From NCBI GenBank assembly GCA_947475225.1, contig CANJMQ010000021.1:1-52947 (forward strand): a DNA stretch of 52,947 nucleotides. The letters run 5' to 3'. This document shows positions 26,883-39,545 of this stretch, piece by piece (positions within the stretch are counted from its first letter, which is position 1; every line of letters starts with the position of its first letter). The notes beneath the pieces are model-generated. The model did no database searches. It worked only from the letters and a program-made list of their open reading frames with translations, and was not told the DNA's origin. The position numbers and the translations under genes were made by a program. This stretch comes from Bradyrhizobiaceae bacterium. GTDB lineage: Bacteria; Pseudomonadota; Alphaproteobacteria; Rhizobiales; Aestuariivirgaceae.

Positions 26883-27155
26883 TTAGTGGCTGTCGCCTTC
26901 AGGGTCAAGCGGCTCCTTCATGCGCCAGACCGGACCTTCATAGACCTCCGGTACCGGATCGAAGCCCGACTGGCCCCAGGGATGGCAGCGGCAGGCCCGC
27001 GCGAAAGCCAGCGCCAGACCATGCTTCACGCCGTGCCTGACGATGGCGTCGCTCGCATAGTCGGAACAGGTCGGTAAATAGCGGCAGCGGCGGCCGATCA
27101 GGGCCGATAAAGTGAGCTGGTAGAAACGGATGACGGCCAGAAGAACAGTTTTCAT
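26883..27155 (-). CDS. yidD: Membrane protein insertion efficiency factor YidD
   Basis: A 90-residue small basic protein with the YidD pattern: IRFYQLTLSALIGRRCRYLPTCSDYA, then RHGVKHGLALAFARACRCHPWG and GFDPVP. It helps YidC-dependent insertion of membrane proteins. The start at 27155 is the family N-terminus (MKTVLLAVIRF). It lies 72 bases upstream of thrS, and its 5' end is divergent from betC with about 30 bases between. Confidence 0.92.
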   Translation of the reverse strand: MKTVLLAVIRFYQLTLSALIGRRCRYLPTCSDYASDAIVRHGVKHGLALAFARACRCHPWGQSGFDPVPEVYEGPVWRMKEPLDPEGDSH

Positions 27156-27184
27156 TTTGGGTGCGCGCAGCATATAGGGCGGCC

Positions 27185-28729
27185 ATGTCTGACACAAAAC
27201 CCAATATCCTCTTCGTCATGGCCGACCAGCTGGCGGCGCAGTTCCTGCCCTTCCATGGGCACCGGCTGGTGCAGACGCCAAACCTTTCCCGGCTGGCGGC
27301 CGAAGGCGTCGTGTTCGAGAATGCCTACTCGACGAGCCCTCTGTGCTCGCCTGCCCGCGCCACGGTGATGAACGGGCTGCTGCCATCGCGCACCGGGGTT
27401 TATGACAACGCGGCCGAGTTCGCCTCCTCCATCCCCACCTGGGCCCATTACCTTCGCCTTGCCGGCTACAAGACCTGCCTCTCGGGCAAGATGCATTTCG
27501 TGGGGCCGGACCAGCTCCATGGCCTCGAGGAGCGGCTGACCACCGACATCTACCCCGCAGACTTCGGCTGGACGCCGGACTGGCGACTGCGGCAGGAGCG
27601 CATCGACTGGTGGTACCACAACATGACATCGGTGCTGCAGCCGGGCATTGCCGAAATCACCAACCAGCTTGAGTTCGACGACGAGGTGGCTTTCCTCGCC
27701 ATCCGCAAGATCTATGACTATGTTCGCTTCGACCCTGACAAGCCGTTCTGCCTGATGGCGTCCTTCACCCACCCGCATGACCCATACGCGGCGCGCAAGA
27801 AGTTCTGGGACCTCTACACGGACACGGACATCGACCTGCCCGCCGTTCCACGCATGGATCGCGCGGCTCTCGATGCCCACAGCCAGCGGCTCTATGACGT
27901 TTCGGCAATGGACGACTATACCGTGACGGAGGGAGACCTTCGCAAGGCGCGGCATGGCTATTACGCCAACGTCTCCTATGTCGATGACCTGATCGGGCAG
28001 ATGATCGCGGCCCTTGAGGCTTCCGGCAAGCTGGACGACACGGTGATCGTGTTCACCTCCGATCACGGCGACTTCCTCGGCGAGCGCGGGCTCTGGTACA
28101 AGATGAGTTACCTCGAACCCTCCGCCCATGTGCCGATGCTGGTGTGGAACCCCAAGCGCTTCAAGGCGCGCCGCGTGAAGGAGCCGGTGACACTGGCCGA
28201 TATCTTGCCGACGCTCGCTGATATCGGCAATGACGGCAAGGCGCAGTTGGCGCGGCCGGTGGACGGGCACTCGCTCTACCCGCTGCTGAAGGGCGCGCCG
28301 GAGAACCCGCAAGGCACCGCCTGGGGCGAGTACCTTGCCGAAGGCGCCATTGCGCCGATGTACATGCTCCGGCGAGGCCCGTGGAAGTTCATCCACTCCC
28401 CGGCGGACCCGGACCAGCTTTACAATCTCGATGACGATCCGCTGGAAATGAAGAACCTTGCCGCGACGCATCCGCTTGCAAATACTTTCCGGATCGAGGT
28501 CAACACCAAGTTCGATATCCCTCGCGTCAACCGTGACGTGTTGGAAAGCCAGCAAGCGCGGCACATGATGTTCGAGGCGCTGAAGCACGGCAACCATTTC
28601 CCATGGGATTTCCAGCCGCTGCGCGATGCCTCCGAGCAGTATACGCGGAACCACATGAGCGTGACGGACCGGGACTTGAAGTCCCGCTTCCCGCATGCGC
28701 CGGATATTGAGGACAAGAAGCGGAAGTAG
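27185..28729 (+). CDS. betC: Choline-sulfatase
   Basis: A cytoplasmic sulfatase of 514 residues that releases choline and sulfate from choline-O-sulfate. The formylglycine motif is C54-S-P-A-R (PLCSPARATVM). Metal-site residues are in NILFVMADQL and FTSDHGDFLGERG, and GKMHFVGPDQLHG is characteristic of choline sulfatases. The C-terminal region has the family segment ending SRFPHAPD. No betA, betB or betI gene is adjacent, so its product would feed a pathway encoded elsewhere. The ATG at 27185 starts the conserved N-terminus. Confidence 0.93.
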   Translation: MSDTKPNILFVMADQLAAQFLPFHGHRLVQTPNLSRLAAEGVVFENAYSTSPLCSPARATVMNGLLPSRTGVYDNAAEFASSIPTWAHYLRLAGYKTCLSGKMHFVGPDQLHGLEERLTTDIYPADFGWTPDWRLRQERIDWWYHNMTSVLQPGIAEITNQLEFDDEVAFLAIRKIYDYVRFDPDKPFCLMASFTHPHDPYAARKKFWDLYTDTDIDLPAVPRMDRAALDAHSQRLYDVSAMDDYTVTEGDLRKARHGYYANVSYVDDLIGQMIAALEASGKLDDTVIVFTSDHGDFLGERGLWYKMSYLEPSAHVPMLVWNPKRFKARRVKEPVTLADILPTLADIGNDGKAQLARPVDGHSLYPLLKGAPENPQGTAWGEYLAEGAIAPMYMLRRGPWKFIHSPADPDQLYNLDDDPLEMKNLAATHPLANTFRIEVNTKFDIPRVNRDVLESQQARHMMFEALKHGNHFPWDFQPLRDASEQYTRNHMSVTDRDLKSRFPHAPDIEDKKRK

Positions 28730-28859
28730 GGCTCTCCTCGTCAGGCGGGCCGTCCTTGCCGGTGAGGTAGAGGATGTCGCCACTCGGCCTTAGAACAGCC
28801 CGCAAGGGCGGTGGGTAGTGGTCTCGGTGCGGGTGGGCTGGCCAACGGAGCGGATGGGG

Positions 28860-29306
28860 TCAGCCGGGGGCCGCACGCCGCGTCGCTTCGATCTGGTTGA
28901 CCGCGTCGACCACCGCGTCGAAAGTGAGGAGCGTGGAGGCGTGCCGGGCCTTGAAGTCGCGCACTGGCAGCAGCGCCTCGAGGTCGGACCATTTGCCGGT
29001 TGGGGGCGGGCCCTCCTCCTTCAGCATGCTGTGCATCTGGTCGCGGACTTCCCGGAGTTCACGAGCCGTGGAGCCGACCACGTGGCGGGCCATGATCGAG
29101 GATGAGGCCTGGCCCAGGGCGCAGGCCTTGACCTCCTGGCCAAAGTCAGTGACCACCCCGTCCTTCATGGCAAGGTCAACCGTGACCTTCGAGCCACAGA
29201 GGCGGGAAATGGCCACCGCAGTGGCGTCCGGCGCGGCCAAGCGTTGCAAACGGGGTATGTCTGCCGCGAAGCCCAGAATCTGACGATTGTAAATCTCGTT
29301 AATCAT
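28860..29306 (-). CDS. Iron-sulfur cluster assembly scaffold (NifU/IscU-like)
   Basis: A 148-residue NifU-N-type protein: INEIYNRQILGFAADIPRL at the start, with the conserved cysteines in RLCGSKVTVD and VKACALGQASSSIMA. A third ligand Cys near the C-terminus, present in IscU, is not seen; the tail reads VRDFKARHASTLLTFDAV, where His may stand in. This variant is common in alphaproteobacteria next to folE. The start at 29306 is the family N-terminus. It is divergent from folE. Confidence 0.87.
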   Translation of the reverse strand: MINEIYNRQILGFAADIPRLQRLAAPDATAVAISRLCGSKVTVDLAMKDGVVTDFGQEVKACALGQASSSIMARHVVGSTARELREVRDQMHSMLKEEGPPPTGKWSDLEALLPVRDFKARHASTLLTFDAVVDAVNQIEATRRAAPG

Positions 29307-29443
29307 TCCAACATCATAGCCTAATCGCGTTTGGCCGGAAACTGTCGTTTGGTGGTTTGCCAGCGGGCCCTGCCCCATGATATGGGGGCGGCTTGTTCAC
29401 AGGTGCAAGTCTGGCCTGTCATGCGGAAAGTGAAGTCAGGATT

Positions 29444-30070
29444 ATGGAAGCCGTCATCAAGAAGATCCCGTCCAAGACCGTGAAGCGTCCCAGCCAGGAA
29501 GAGGCCGAGGCGGCCGTCCGCACCCTTCTCGCCTGGGCCGGCGACAACCCCGAGCGCGAGGGCCTGCTGGACACACCGAAGCGGGTAGCCAAGGCCTTCC
29601 GCGAATATTTCTCGGGCTATGAGGACGATCCGGCGGAGGCGCTCTCCCGAACCTTCACCGACGTGGGTGGCTATGACGACATCGTCATGCTGCGCGACAT
29701 CGAGTTCAACTCGCACTGCGAGCACCATATCGCTCCGTTCATCGGCCGCGTCCATGTGGCCTATCTGCCGAAGACGGCCATCGTCGGCATCTCGAAACTC
29801 GCCCGCGTGGTCGAGATCTTCGCCCGCCGCCTGCAGACGCAGGAGACCATGACGGCGCAGATTGCCAATGCGATTTCCGAATCGCTGAACCCGCGCGGCG
29901 TCGCCGTGCTGGTCGAAGCCGTTCACACCTGCATGTCGATGCGCGGCATCGGCAAACGCAACGTGGCCACCATCACCACGCAGTTCACCGGCGAGTTCAA
30001 GACAAACCCGGTACTGCAGGCGCGGTTCATGGAACTCGTCCGTGCGCCGAGCAACGGCTTCTCCCTCTAA
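29444..30070 (+). CDS. folE: GTP cyclohydrolase I
   Basis: Converts GTP to dihydroneopterin triphosphate, the first step of tetrahydrofolate and pterin synthesis. It has 208 residues. The zinc-site motif [22 protein letters not shown] is visible (C and H ligands), then [38 protein letters not shown] (second Cys) and a C-terminal [11 protein letters not shown]. The start MEAVIKK at 29444 was chosen over an upstream in-frame codon. Its TAA stop is followed immediately by the hisI ATG. Confidence 0.96.
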   Translation: MEAVIKKIPSKTVKRPSQEEAEAAVRTLLAWAGDNPEREGLLDTPKRVAKAFREYFSGYEDDPAEALSRTFTDVGGYDDIVMLRDIEFNSHCEHHIAPFIGRVHVAYLPKTAIVGISKLARVVEIFARRLQTQETMTAQIANAISESLNPRGVAVLVEAVHTCMSMRGIGKRNVATITTQFTGEFKTNPVLQARFMELVRAPSNGFSL

Positions 30071-30472
30071 ATGAGATCCGACCTCGACGAGACCGACAGG
30101 TTTCAGCCGAGGTTCGATTCAGTCGGTCTGATCATGGTGATCGTGAGCGATGCGCGTGACAATGCCGTGCTCATGGTCGCTCACATGAATGCGGAGGCAC
30201 TCCGCCTGACGCAAGAAACCGGAATAGCCCATTTCTGGAGCCGGAGCCGCAACAGGCTGTGGAAGAAGGGCGAAACCTCCGGCGAGACGCTGATGGTCGT
30301 GGAAATCCTCACCGACTGCGACCAGGACGTGCTGCTGGTCAAGGCCCATCCCCAGGGCAAGGGTGCCGCCTGCCACACCGGGCGACGATCCTGCTTCTAC
30401 CGCCGTCTCGAAAACGGCCGCCTCGTCGTGATCGACGATGCCCTACTGTTCAATCCGAAGGACGTCTACTAG
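30071..30472 (+). CDS. hisI: Phosphoribosyl-AMP cyclohydrolase
   Basis: Third step of histidine synthesis: opens the purine ring of phosphoribosyl-AMP. It has 133 residues and no fused HisE domain. Visible motifs: [54 protein letters not shown] and the zinc Cys in [12 protein letters not shown]. It starts the base after the folE stop, so the two genes are surely co-transcribed, although their pathways differ. Both enzymes hydrolyse purine rings. Confidence 0.95.
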   Translation: MRSDLDETDRFQPRFDSVGLIMVIVSDARDNAVLMVAHMNAEALRLTQETGIAHFWSRSRNRLWKKGETSGETLMVVEILTDCDQDVLLVKAHPQGKGAACHTGRRSCFYRRLENGRLVVIDDALLFNPKDVY

Positions 30473-30503
30473 AAGACCACAGCCAGCGCGCAGGGCGTAA
30501 GCG

Positions 30504-30938
30504 TCAGCCAGCCGAGGCGATATAACTCTTCATGTGATCAGCCTCACGTTCCACCGCTTCGATGCGGAACTTGACCACGTCACCGATCGAAACCATGCCG
30601 GCGAGCCGTCCATTTGCAACAACCGGGAGATGACGGATACGGTTTTCGGTCATCACCTGCATAAGGTCAGCCTCGGAGTCGCTGGGCGTGCAGGTTCGAA
30701 CCCTGGCCGTCATGATGTCATTTGCGGTTTTCGTAAAGACACCCGAAACATCGCCCGCCATGGCGCGCACCACGTCACGCTCCGAAACGATGCCGACAAG
30801 GTTGCCAAGCGGATCGACAACCACAACGGCGCCAATACGGTGCGTTGCCAGCATGTTGACGATCGTCTGCACGGGCGCCTCCAGCTCGACGGTGAAGACC
30901 GCGGAGCCTTTCTGCCTGAGGATGTGAGCAACTGCCAT
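30504..30938 (-). CDS. CBS-domain pair protein
   Basis: A 144-residue protein made almost wholly of two CBS domains (about 10-65 and 75-130). The repeats read THRIGAVVVVDPLGNLVGIVSERDVVRAM and ENRIRHLPVVANGRLAGMVSIGDVVKF. Such proteins sense adenine nucleotides, and similar ones are common in alphaproteobacteria. The ATG at 30938 gives the family N-terminus MAVAHIL; an upstream ATG at 30959 is less likely. Partner unknown. Confidence 0.9.
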   Translation of the reverse strand: MAVAHILRQKGSAVFTVELEAPVQTIVNMLATHRIGAVVVVDPLGNLVGIVSERDVVRAMAGDVSGVFTKTANDIMTARVRTCTPSDSEADLMQVMTENRIRHLPVVANGRLAGMVSIGDVVKFRIEAVEREADHMKSYIASAG

Positions 30939-30983
30939 TGGGGAGTCTCCTTCCTGCAAGATAGGGGAGACCCTAGCACGTAA

Positions 30984-31721
30984 TCAGGCAGGCCGCATCC
31001 GTGGTGCCAGCACGTAGAAGGCGAAGATACCGCCAATGAACCCGCCGATGTGAGCTTCCCAGGCGATGGAACTGTCGGCCATGAAGGAGTTTCCGGTCCA
31101 TCCCGTGCCTCCCGAAAAGAGCGTGATGGCCATCACGACGGCCGTGAAAACAAGCGCGCGGCGGTTGGTCAGCAGTTCACCGATGGATGCCGGCCGCCAG
31201 CCGCCATGCGCCAGACGCACGCCGTACATGAGCGGAATTGCCGCCCCCATCAGGCCCATCACCGCTCCTGAAGCGCCCACGATGATCGTCACCTGCCCCC
31301 AGTGCAGAAACAGGCTGCAGAGACCGCCGATGATTCCCGAAAAAGCGCTGAGCAGCAGAAACTTCGCGACGCCAAAATAGCGTGCCACGGGTGTCCCGAA
31401 AATCAAAAGCCAGATGCAGTTGAACACAAGGTGCATCCAGCTGCCATGGAGCAGCATGTAGGTGGCGAGCGTCCAGTACTGGGAGCCCGGGATCATTGGA
31501 TAGCCCGGAAAGGTGAAGCGCGCCGGGATCAACGAAAGGGCATAGAGCGACCAGACCTGCCAGTCCTCTCCGGCCAGCCACAGCCCGGCATGCACGGCGA
31601 CCAAAACCGCGATGACCGCCGCCACGACGGCGGGAACATTGAAGGCCGGCGGCGGCTTGGACGGAGCCCAGTTGCCCCGCGGGGAATTGTGTTCCGACAC
31701 GCTGGTACTTCCTTCTGGCAC
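30984..31721 (-). CDS. Rhomboid-family intramembrane serine protease
   Basis: A 245-residue membrane protein with about six hydrophobic segments. The rhomboid signatures are present: HLVFN (H97, N101), GASGAVMGLMG with the catalytic S151, and AHIGGFIGG with the catalytic H224. It should cut membrane proteins within or near their transmembrane segments. Substrate unknown. The proline-rich first 28 residues are cytoplasmic and variable. Confidence 0.9.
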   Translation of the reverse strand: MPEGSTSVSEHNSPRGNWAPSKPPPAFNVPAVVAAVIAVLVAVHAGLWLAGEDWQVWSLYALSLIPARFTFPGYPMIPGSQYWTLATYMLLHGSWMHLVFNCIWLLIFGTPVARYFGVAKFLLLSAFSGIIGGLCSLFLHWGQVTIIVGASGAVMGLMGAAIPLMYGVRLAHGGWRPASIGELLTNRRALVFTAVVMAITLFSGGTGWTGNSFMADSSIAWEAHIGGFIGGIFAFYVLAPRMRPA

Positions 31722-31794
31722 AAAGGCTGCAGCGAGAGCCTCGTGAGGTCATTCTGGAACACCGGGGGGAAAATCCCCGGAGAGGGTTTACGAC

Positions 31795-32412
31795 ATGTGG
31801 GTTAGCGGGGAGGCACGGGGAAGCCAAGAGGATTTGATCCTCCATCCAGGCGCCCGCCTGCTTCTGGACACGTGGCTGACGCTCAAAGGGGAGCGCGCAG
31901 CCCCGTTGCGCAGTGATCTCGATTTGAGACAGATGCATCGTCAGGCCCCCTGGCTGTTCATCCTGGAACCTGTCCAAGGGGCCCGCACCTTCACCTATCG
32001 GCTTGCCGGCACCGGGCTTTGCGGCTTCCTGAAGCAGGATATGACGGGATGCGATTTCCTCGCCGGATGGGAACGCTTCGAACGCGGGGCCATTTCCCAA
32101 GCCCTTGCCGCCGTGACGACCAAACAGCAACCTGCACACTTTCGCCTCCGTTACCTGACCGACCTGGAACAGCGCATTGGCGCCGACATGCTGGCGCTCC
32201 CGATGACAGCGCGTGACGGCGAGACCGTTCATGTGCTTGGCGGCCTGTTCCCCCATGGCAACCCCGACATCTGGTCCTATGAAAGGTTGGCACCTGCCGA
32301 CCTCGCGGCGGTGCGGCTGTTTGGCAACAAACCGGAAAAGATAGGTGTGCGGCCTGACGTACAGGCCCCCCGCAAGTTCCGCCTGATATCGGGTGGCCTC
32401 GACCTTTCCTGA
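31795..32412 (+). CDS. PAS_5-type PAS-domain protein
   Basis: A 205-residue protein with the alphaproteobacterial PAS_5 layout: LLLDTWLTLKGERAAPLRSDLDL, then WLFILEPV, TFTYRLAGTGLCGFLKQDMTG and later ALPMTARDGETVHVLGGL. No output domain follows. Such proteins may bind a small ligand, but the function is unknown. It is divergent from the rhomboid gene with 73 bases between. Confidence 0.78.
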   Translation: MWVSGEARGSQEDLILHPGARLLLDTWLTLKGERAAPLRSDLDLRQMHRQAPWLFILEPVQGARTFTYRLAGTGLCGFLKQDMTGCDFLAGWERFERGAISQALAAVTTKQQPAHFRLRYLTDLEQRIGADMLALPMTARDGETVHVLGGLFPHGNPDIWSYERLAPADLAAVRLFGNKPEKIGVRPDVQAPRKFRLISGGLDLS

Positions 32413-32796
32413 GGCCTCCTTACGGAGTTCTATGTCCCGACGTAGTTCGGACAGCGGCTCGCACCTGCCGCCATGTCCGCCACCCAAAAGCCGCAGAGCT
32501 TTTCCGGGCACCTGCTGTCGCCAGGCGGAGCGCCGCTCAATTCGTCCATCGAGGAGGTCAGGCGGCTGATCGGAACGGTGGTAGAGCCCACTCGGGCACG
32601 GGGTTGCCCAGCCGACTGCACGAGCGTCGTCTCCCCCCGTCACGTCGCGCAGAGGTGAGTGGTAAGGGCCAGGTCATTCGCCACTTCCAAAAACGGCTTT
32701 GCGATCAAATCCCTGACCCCGCTCGAGCAAAGCGAACTCGACAGCATACTCCGCTGAGCGATAGAGTTGCTGCCTCAAACTTACAGAGGCCATCCC
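32413..32796. other. 384-base gap without a recognised gene
   Basis: GC-rich DNA between the PAS_5 gene and the fumarylacetoacetase-family gene. One plus-strand frame is open from ATG 32473 to TGA 32757 apart from a single TGA at 32656-32658. Its last part translates sensibly, as SFATSKNGFAIKSLT then PLEQSELDSILR. I do not recognise it. It could be a decayed gene or a short coding tail restarted at GTG 32659. No RNase P, tmRNA or tRNA features were seen. Confidence 0.4.
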
Positions 32797-33969
32797 ATGC
32801 CGTCGATTTCACCGTATCTCTCGTCATCCTCGCTTCCCGCAGGGGGCCTTCTGGTCGGTCGCGCGTGGAGCCCCGCTGTCGATGGGCCCTGCGTCGTCCG
32901 GCGCGAGGGAAACGACCTCATCGACATCACCTCCGCATATCCAACGATGCGGGACCTGTGCGAGGCGCCCGACCCCGCAGCTGCGGCCCGCGCAACCTCA
33001 GGACCAAGGCTCGGCAGCATCGACGACATCATGGCCAACACCCCACTCGAGACACGGGACACGGCGAAGCCATGGTTGCTGGCGCCCGTGGACCTGCAGT
33101 CGCTGAAGGCTGCCGGCGTCACCTTTGCCACCTCAATGCTGGAGCGGGTGATCGAGGAGCGGGCGCGCGGCAACCCAGCAGCCGCCGTCGAGATCCGCGC
33201 CACCATCGGTGATCTCATCGGAGACGACCTGTCGAAGCTGCGCGCTGGTTCCCCGGAGGCGATGGCGCTCAAGAAAGTGCTGATGGAGAAGGGCGCCTGG
33301 TCACAGTATCTTGAGGTGGGCATTGGTCCGGACGCCGAGATATTCACCAAATCGCAGATCATGGCCGCGGTGGGTAGCGGCATGGAGGCGGGGCTCAACC
33401 CGATATCTACTTGGAACAACCCGGAGCCGGAAGTGGTGGTGGTGGTCGCCTCCTCCGGCCGCATCGTGGGTGCCACGCTGGGCAATGACGTGAACCTGCG
33501 CGACGTCGAGGGCCGTTCGGCCCTGCTGCTCGGCAAGGCCAAGGACAACAACGCATCCTGCGCATTGGGGCCAATGATCCGATTGTTTGATTCGTCCTTC
33601 TCGCTCGACGACGTGCGCAACATGCAACTCTCTCTCACGGTCGAGGGCGACGACGGCTATGTGCTGAACGGCGGTTCCAACATGTCGAAGATCAGCCGCG
33701 ACCCGGCCGACATCGTGGCCCAGATGATCAACAACCACCACCAGTATCCCGATGGCGCCGTCCTGTTCCTCGGCACGCTGTTCGCGCCGGTGGAAGACCG
33801 CGACGAGCCCGGCAAGGGTTTCACCCACAAAATGGGCGACGTGGTGACGGTGAGCAGCCCGCAGCTCGGGACGCTCGCCAACCGAATGACCTCCACCGAC
33901 AAGGCGGCGCCCTGGACCTTTGGGGCGAGCCACCTGTTCCGGAACCTCGCGAAGCGGGGTTTGCTCTGA
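32797..33969 (+). CDS. Fumarylacetoacetate hydrolase family protein
   Basis: A 390-residue member of the FAH superfamily, whose members hydrolyse or isomerise beta-diketo acids and related compounds with a divalent metal. Visible motifs: VGIGPDAEIFTKSQIMAAVG, WNNPEPEVVVVVASSGRIVGATLGNDVNLRD, and ASCALGPMIRLFD. The acidic E-E-D metal ligands are probably the Glu of NNPEPE, the Asp of GNDVN and an upstream Glu. The start at 32797 is the first ATG of the conserved part. It is followed after 13 bases by a Rieske oxygenase gene, which suggests shared catabolism of an unknown compound. Confidence 0.85.
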   Translation: MPSISPYLSSSSLPAGGLLVGRAWSPAVDGPCVVRREGNDLIDITSAYPTMRDLCEAPDPAAAARATSGPRLGSIDDIMANTPLETRDTAKPWLLAPVDLQSLKAAGVTFATSMLERVIEERARGNPAAAVEIRATIGDLIGDDLSKLRAGSPEAMALKKVLMEKGAWSQYLEVGIGPDAEIFTKSQIMAAVGSGMEAGLNPISTWNNPEPEVVVVVASSGRIVGATLGNDVNLRDVEGRSALLLGKAKDNNASCALGPMIRLFDSSFSLDDVRNMQLSLTVEGDDGYVLNGGSNMSKISRDPADIVAQMINNHHQYPDGAVLFLGTLFAPVEDRDEPGKGFTHKMGDVVTVSSPQLGTLANRMTSTDKAAPWTFGASHLFRNLAKRGLL

Positions 33970-33982
33970 GAGGGCGAAAGTA

Positions 33983-35119
33983 ATGAACGACCGTCACGTC
34001 ATGGACCCGATTGCCGAACTTGCGGCCAATGTCGCTCTGCCGTTTGAAGAGGCGAGGGCAATGCCAAAGAGCGTTTATACGTCTCAAGCCTTCCTTGATG
34101 CCGAGATGGAGAAAGTGTTCTCGCGCGAATGGTATTGCGCGGGGCGTGCCTCCTCGCTGCAGGAGGTCGGGGACTACATCGCCTTCGAGCTCGCGGGCCA
34201 GCCGCTGATGGTGATCATGGGCAAGGACGGCACGATCCACTGCCAGTCCAACGTCTGTCTGCATCGCATGTCGACGTTGCTCGTCGGACGTGGCAATGCG
34301 CGGCTGATCACCTGCCCCTATCACGGCTGGACCTACGAGGCCGACGGAACCCTGCGCGCAGCACCCGCCATGAAGGCCAACGAAGCCTTCTGCAAGGAGC
34401 ATTATCGCCTGCCGCAGGTGAAATGCGAGGTGTGGCTCGGTTGGGTGATGGTGTCACTGAACCCGAAGGCAACGCCGGTTGCCACGCTCTTTGCCGATGT
34501 CGAGGACATGATACGGCCTTTTGATCTAGCGAACTATACCGAGTGGTTTCACGAGCACTTCGTGTGGGATACAAACTGGAAAATTCTTGCTGAAAATTTC
34601 ATGGAGAGCTACCACCTGCCGGTCTGCCATGCGGGCACCATCGGTGGTCTCTCCAAGATCGACGAGATGATCTGCCCGCCCTCGCCGCCGCATTTCAACT
34701 GGCACACCATCCTGAAGGACCCAGCCTTCCGCATCGCCTGTGCGCATCCCAACAACACGAGGATGGAGGGTGACCTCCGGCGCACCACCTTCCTGCTGGC
34801 ACTCTATCCTTCACTGCTCATCACGCTGACCCCCGGCTATTTCTGGTATCTCTCGCTGCACCCTAAAGCCGTGGGATCGGTGCACGTCACCTTCGGCGGC
34901 GGGATGTGCAATGACTTCCTCGGCGATGCGGACGTCCCGGAACTGTTCGCCACGCTCAAGGGGTTGCTCGACAAGGTGAACGTCGAGGACAAGGGCTGCA
35001 CGGAGCGGGTGTATCGCGGGCTATGTTCGGACATGGCGGTGCCGGGGCACCTGTCGCCTCTGGAACGGCCGAATTACGATTTCGCGACCTATCTGAGCCA
35101 GATGACGCGCTCCGAGTAG
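33983..35119 (+). CDS. Rieske [2Fe-2S] ring-hydroxylating oxygenase, alpha subunit
   Basis: A 378-residue terminal oxygenase. The Rieske site is C-L-H with C-P-Y-H-G-W (CLHRMSTLLVG, then LITCPYHGWTYEADG). The mononuclear iron site is in ILAENFMESYHLPVCHAG, with the two His residues of the 2-His-1-carboxylate triad. Substrate cannot be told; choline, carnitine or aromatic acids are possibilities for this general group. No reductase gene is adjacent. It is probably co-transcribed with the FAH-family gene. Confidence 0.9.
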   Translation: MNDRHVMDPIAELAANVALPFEEARAMPKSVYTSQAFLDAEMEKVFSREWYCAGRASSLQEVGDYIAFELAGQPLMVIMGKDGTIHCQSNVCLHRMSTLLVGRGNARLITCPYHGWTYEADGTLRAAPAMKANEAFCKEHYRLPQVKCEVWLGWVMVSLNPKATPVATLFADVEDMIRPFDLANYTEWFHEHFVWDTNWKILAENFMESYHLPVCHAGTIGGLSKIDEMICPPSPPHFNWHTILKDPAFRIACAHPNNTRMEGDLRRTTFLLALYPSLLITLTPGYFWYLSLHPKAVGSVHVTFGGGMCNDFLGDADVPELFATLKGLLDKVNVEDKGCTERVYRGLCSDMAVPGHLSPLERPNYDFATYLSQMTRSE

Positions 35120-35123
35120 CGCA

Positions 35124-35206
35124 GTCAACGCGGCGAAGGCCGGGCCACCGGTTTGGTTCTGCATGTGGGGAGAAGCAGCGGAATCCCGACCTTCGCCAGG
35201 ATGACG
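35124..35206. repeat. Intergenic inverted-repeat element (CCCGGCGAAGG type)
   Basis: The left arm GTCAACGCGGCGAAGGCCGG (35124-35143) and the right arm CCCGACCTTCGCCAGGATGA (35185-35204) are inverted copies with a few mismatches. The element lies between the convergent Rieske oxygenase and dnaE genes, where it could also end transcription from both sides. Confidence 0.55.
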
Positions 35207-35227
35207 GCCTCGAGGGGAGCGCGGGAG

Positions 35228-38662
<3,435 letters not shown>

Positions 38663-38730
38663 GGAGAGCATATTAGCGCCAGCGCGGGGTCGGATGCACC
38701 CTTGCCGAGGGCGCGATGCACACCCTTATC

Positions 38731-38749
38731 GCCTTCGCCGGGATGATGG
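38731..38749. repeat. Partial copy of the CCCGGCGAAGG-type intergenic repeat
   Basis: GCCTTCGCCGGGATGATGG is the inverted-arm sequence also seen at 20977-21060, 35124-35206 and 49953-49982. It lies in the 199-base gap between dnaE and lolD. Only one arm is clear. Confidence 0.4.
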
Positions 38750-38861
38750 CATCAGGATTGGTTCGTAACGATTGATTTTGTCCGGAATTTTCCCAGCTAG
38801 ACCCCTAGCCGCCAGGAGGTAGAACCCGTTCAAAACCGACCAAAACGCGCCCTGGACGATC

Positions 38862-39545
38862 TCAGGAAACGATCATCCCGCGCTCAAGCCTGGCGATCCG
38901 GCTCATGCCCTCGGCCAGATCGAGGTTGTGGGTGGCGACCAGGGCGCCGAGACCCTCGTCCGCAATAAGGCGGAGGAGCTCGTCGTGGACGCGCGCGGCT
39001 GTTCCGGGATCAAGGTTGCCGGTTGGCTCGTCCGCCAGCAACAGCAGGGGCCGGTTGGCCAGAGCGCGGGCGATAGCAACGCGCTGCTGCTCACCGCCTG
39101 AGAGTTCCGTAGGGCGATGTTCCAGCCGTGGCTCAAGACCCAGGCGGGTCAGCAGGTCACGCGCGCGATCCTTTGCGGCGGGCCGGGTGGAGCCGGCGAT
39201 CAATTGCGGCATCATCACATTCTCCACGGCCGAGAACTCCGGCAACAAGTGATGGAACTGATACACGAACCCGATGCCGATCCGGCGGATCCGCGTCCTC
39301 GCCTTGTCGTCGAGCTTCGCGCAATTCTGGCCGGCGATGAAGACCTCGCCTGCTGTGGGCGCCTCGAGTAATCCGGCGATGTGAAGAAGCGAGGACTTGC
39401 CGGAGCCGGATTGGCCGACCAGCGCTACAATCTCGCCTGCCCTCACTGTGAGGTTGAGATCCTTGAACACGTCCAGGCGACCCTTGCCCTCGGCATAGGA
39501 GCGGGCGACGTTCTTCAATTCAAGTGCTGGCGTGATCGCGTTCAT
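38862..39545 (-). CDS. lolD: Lipoprotein-releasing ABC transporter ATP-binding protein
   Basis: The ATPase of the LolCDE complex that extracts lipoproteins from the inner membrane for transfer to LolA. It has 227 residues. Motifs: Walker [14 protein letters not shown], the MacB/LolD-type Q-loop [21 protein letters not shown], signature [16 protein letters not shown] and Walker [13 protein letters not shown], then VATHN. It is coupled to the permease gene by an ATGA overlap. Confidence 0.95.
   Translation of the reverse strand: MNAITPALELKNVARSYAEGKGRLDVFKDLNLTVRAGEIVALVGQSGSGKSSLLHIAGLLEAPTAGEVFIAGQNCAKLDDKARTRIRRIGIGFVYQFHHLLPEFSAVENVMMPQLIAGSTRPAAKDRARDLLTRLGLEPRLEHRPTELSGGEQQRVAIARALANRPLLLLADEPTGNLDPGTAARVHDELLRLIADEGLGALVATHNLDLAEGMSRIARLERGMIVS

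Noticed and set aside
27152-28783. A 543-codon minus-strand frame opposite betC
   Set aside because: It is the mirror of a high-GC gene with clear sulfatase motifs and has no recognisable domains of its own.
31177-32643. A 488-codon minus-strand frame across the PAS_5 gene
   Set aside because: It crosses two real genes in other frames and has low-complexity composition.
32413-32796. RNase P RNA or tmRNA in the gap
   Set aside because: Neither the conserved P RNA core nor a tag reading frame with a CCA end is present on either strand.
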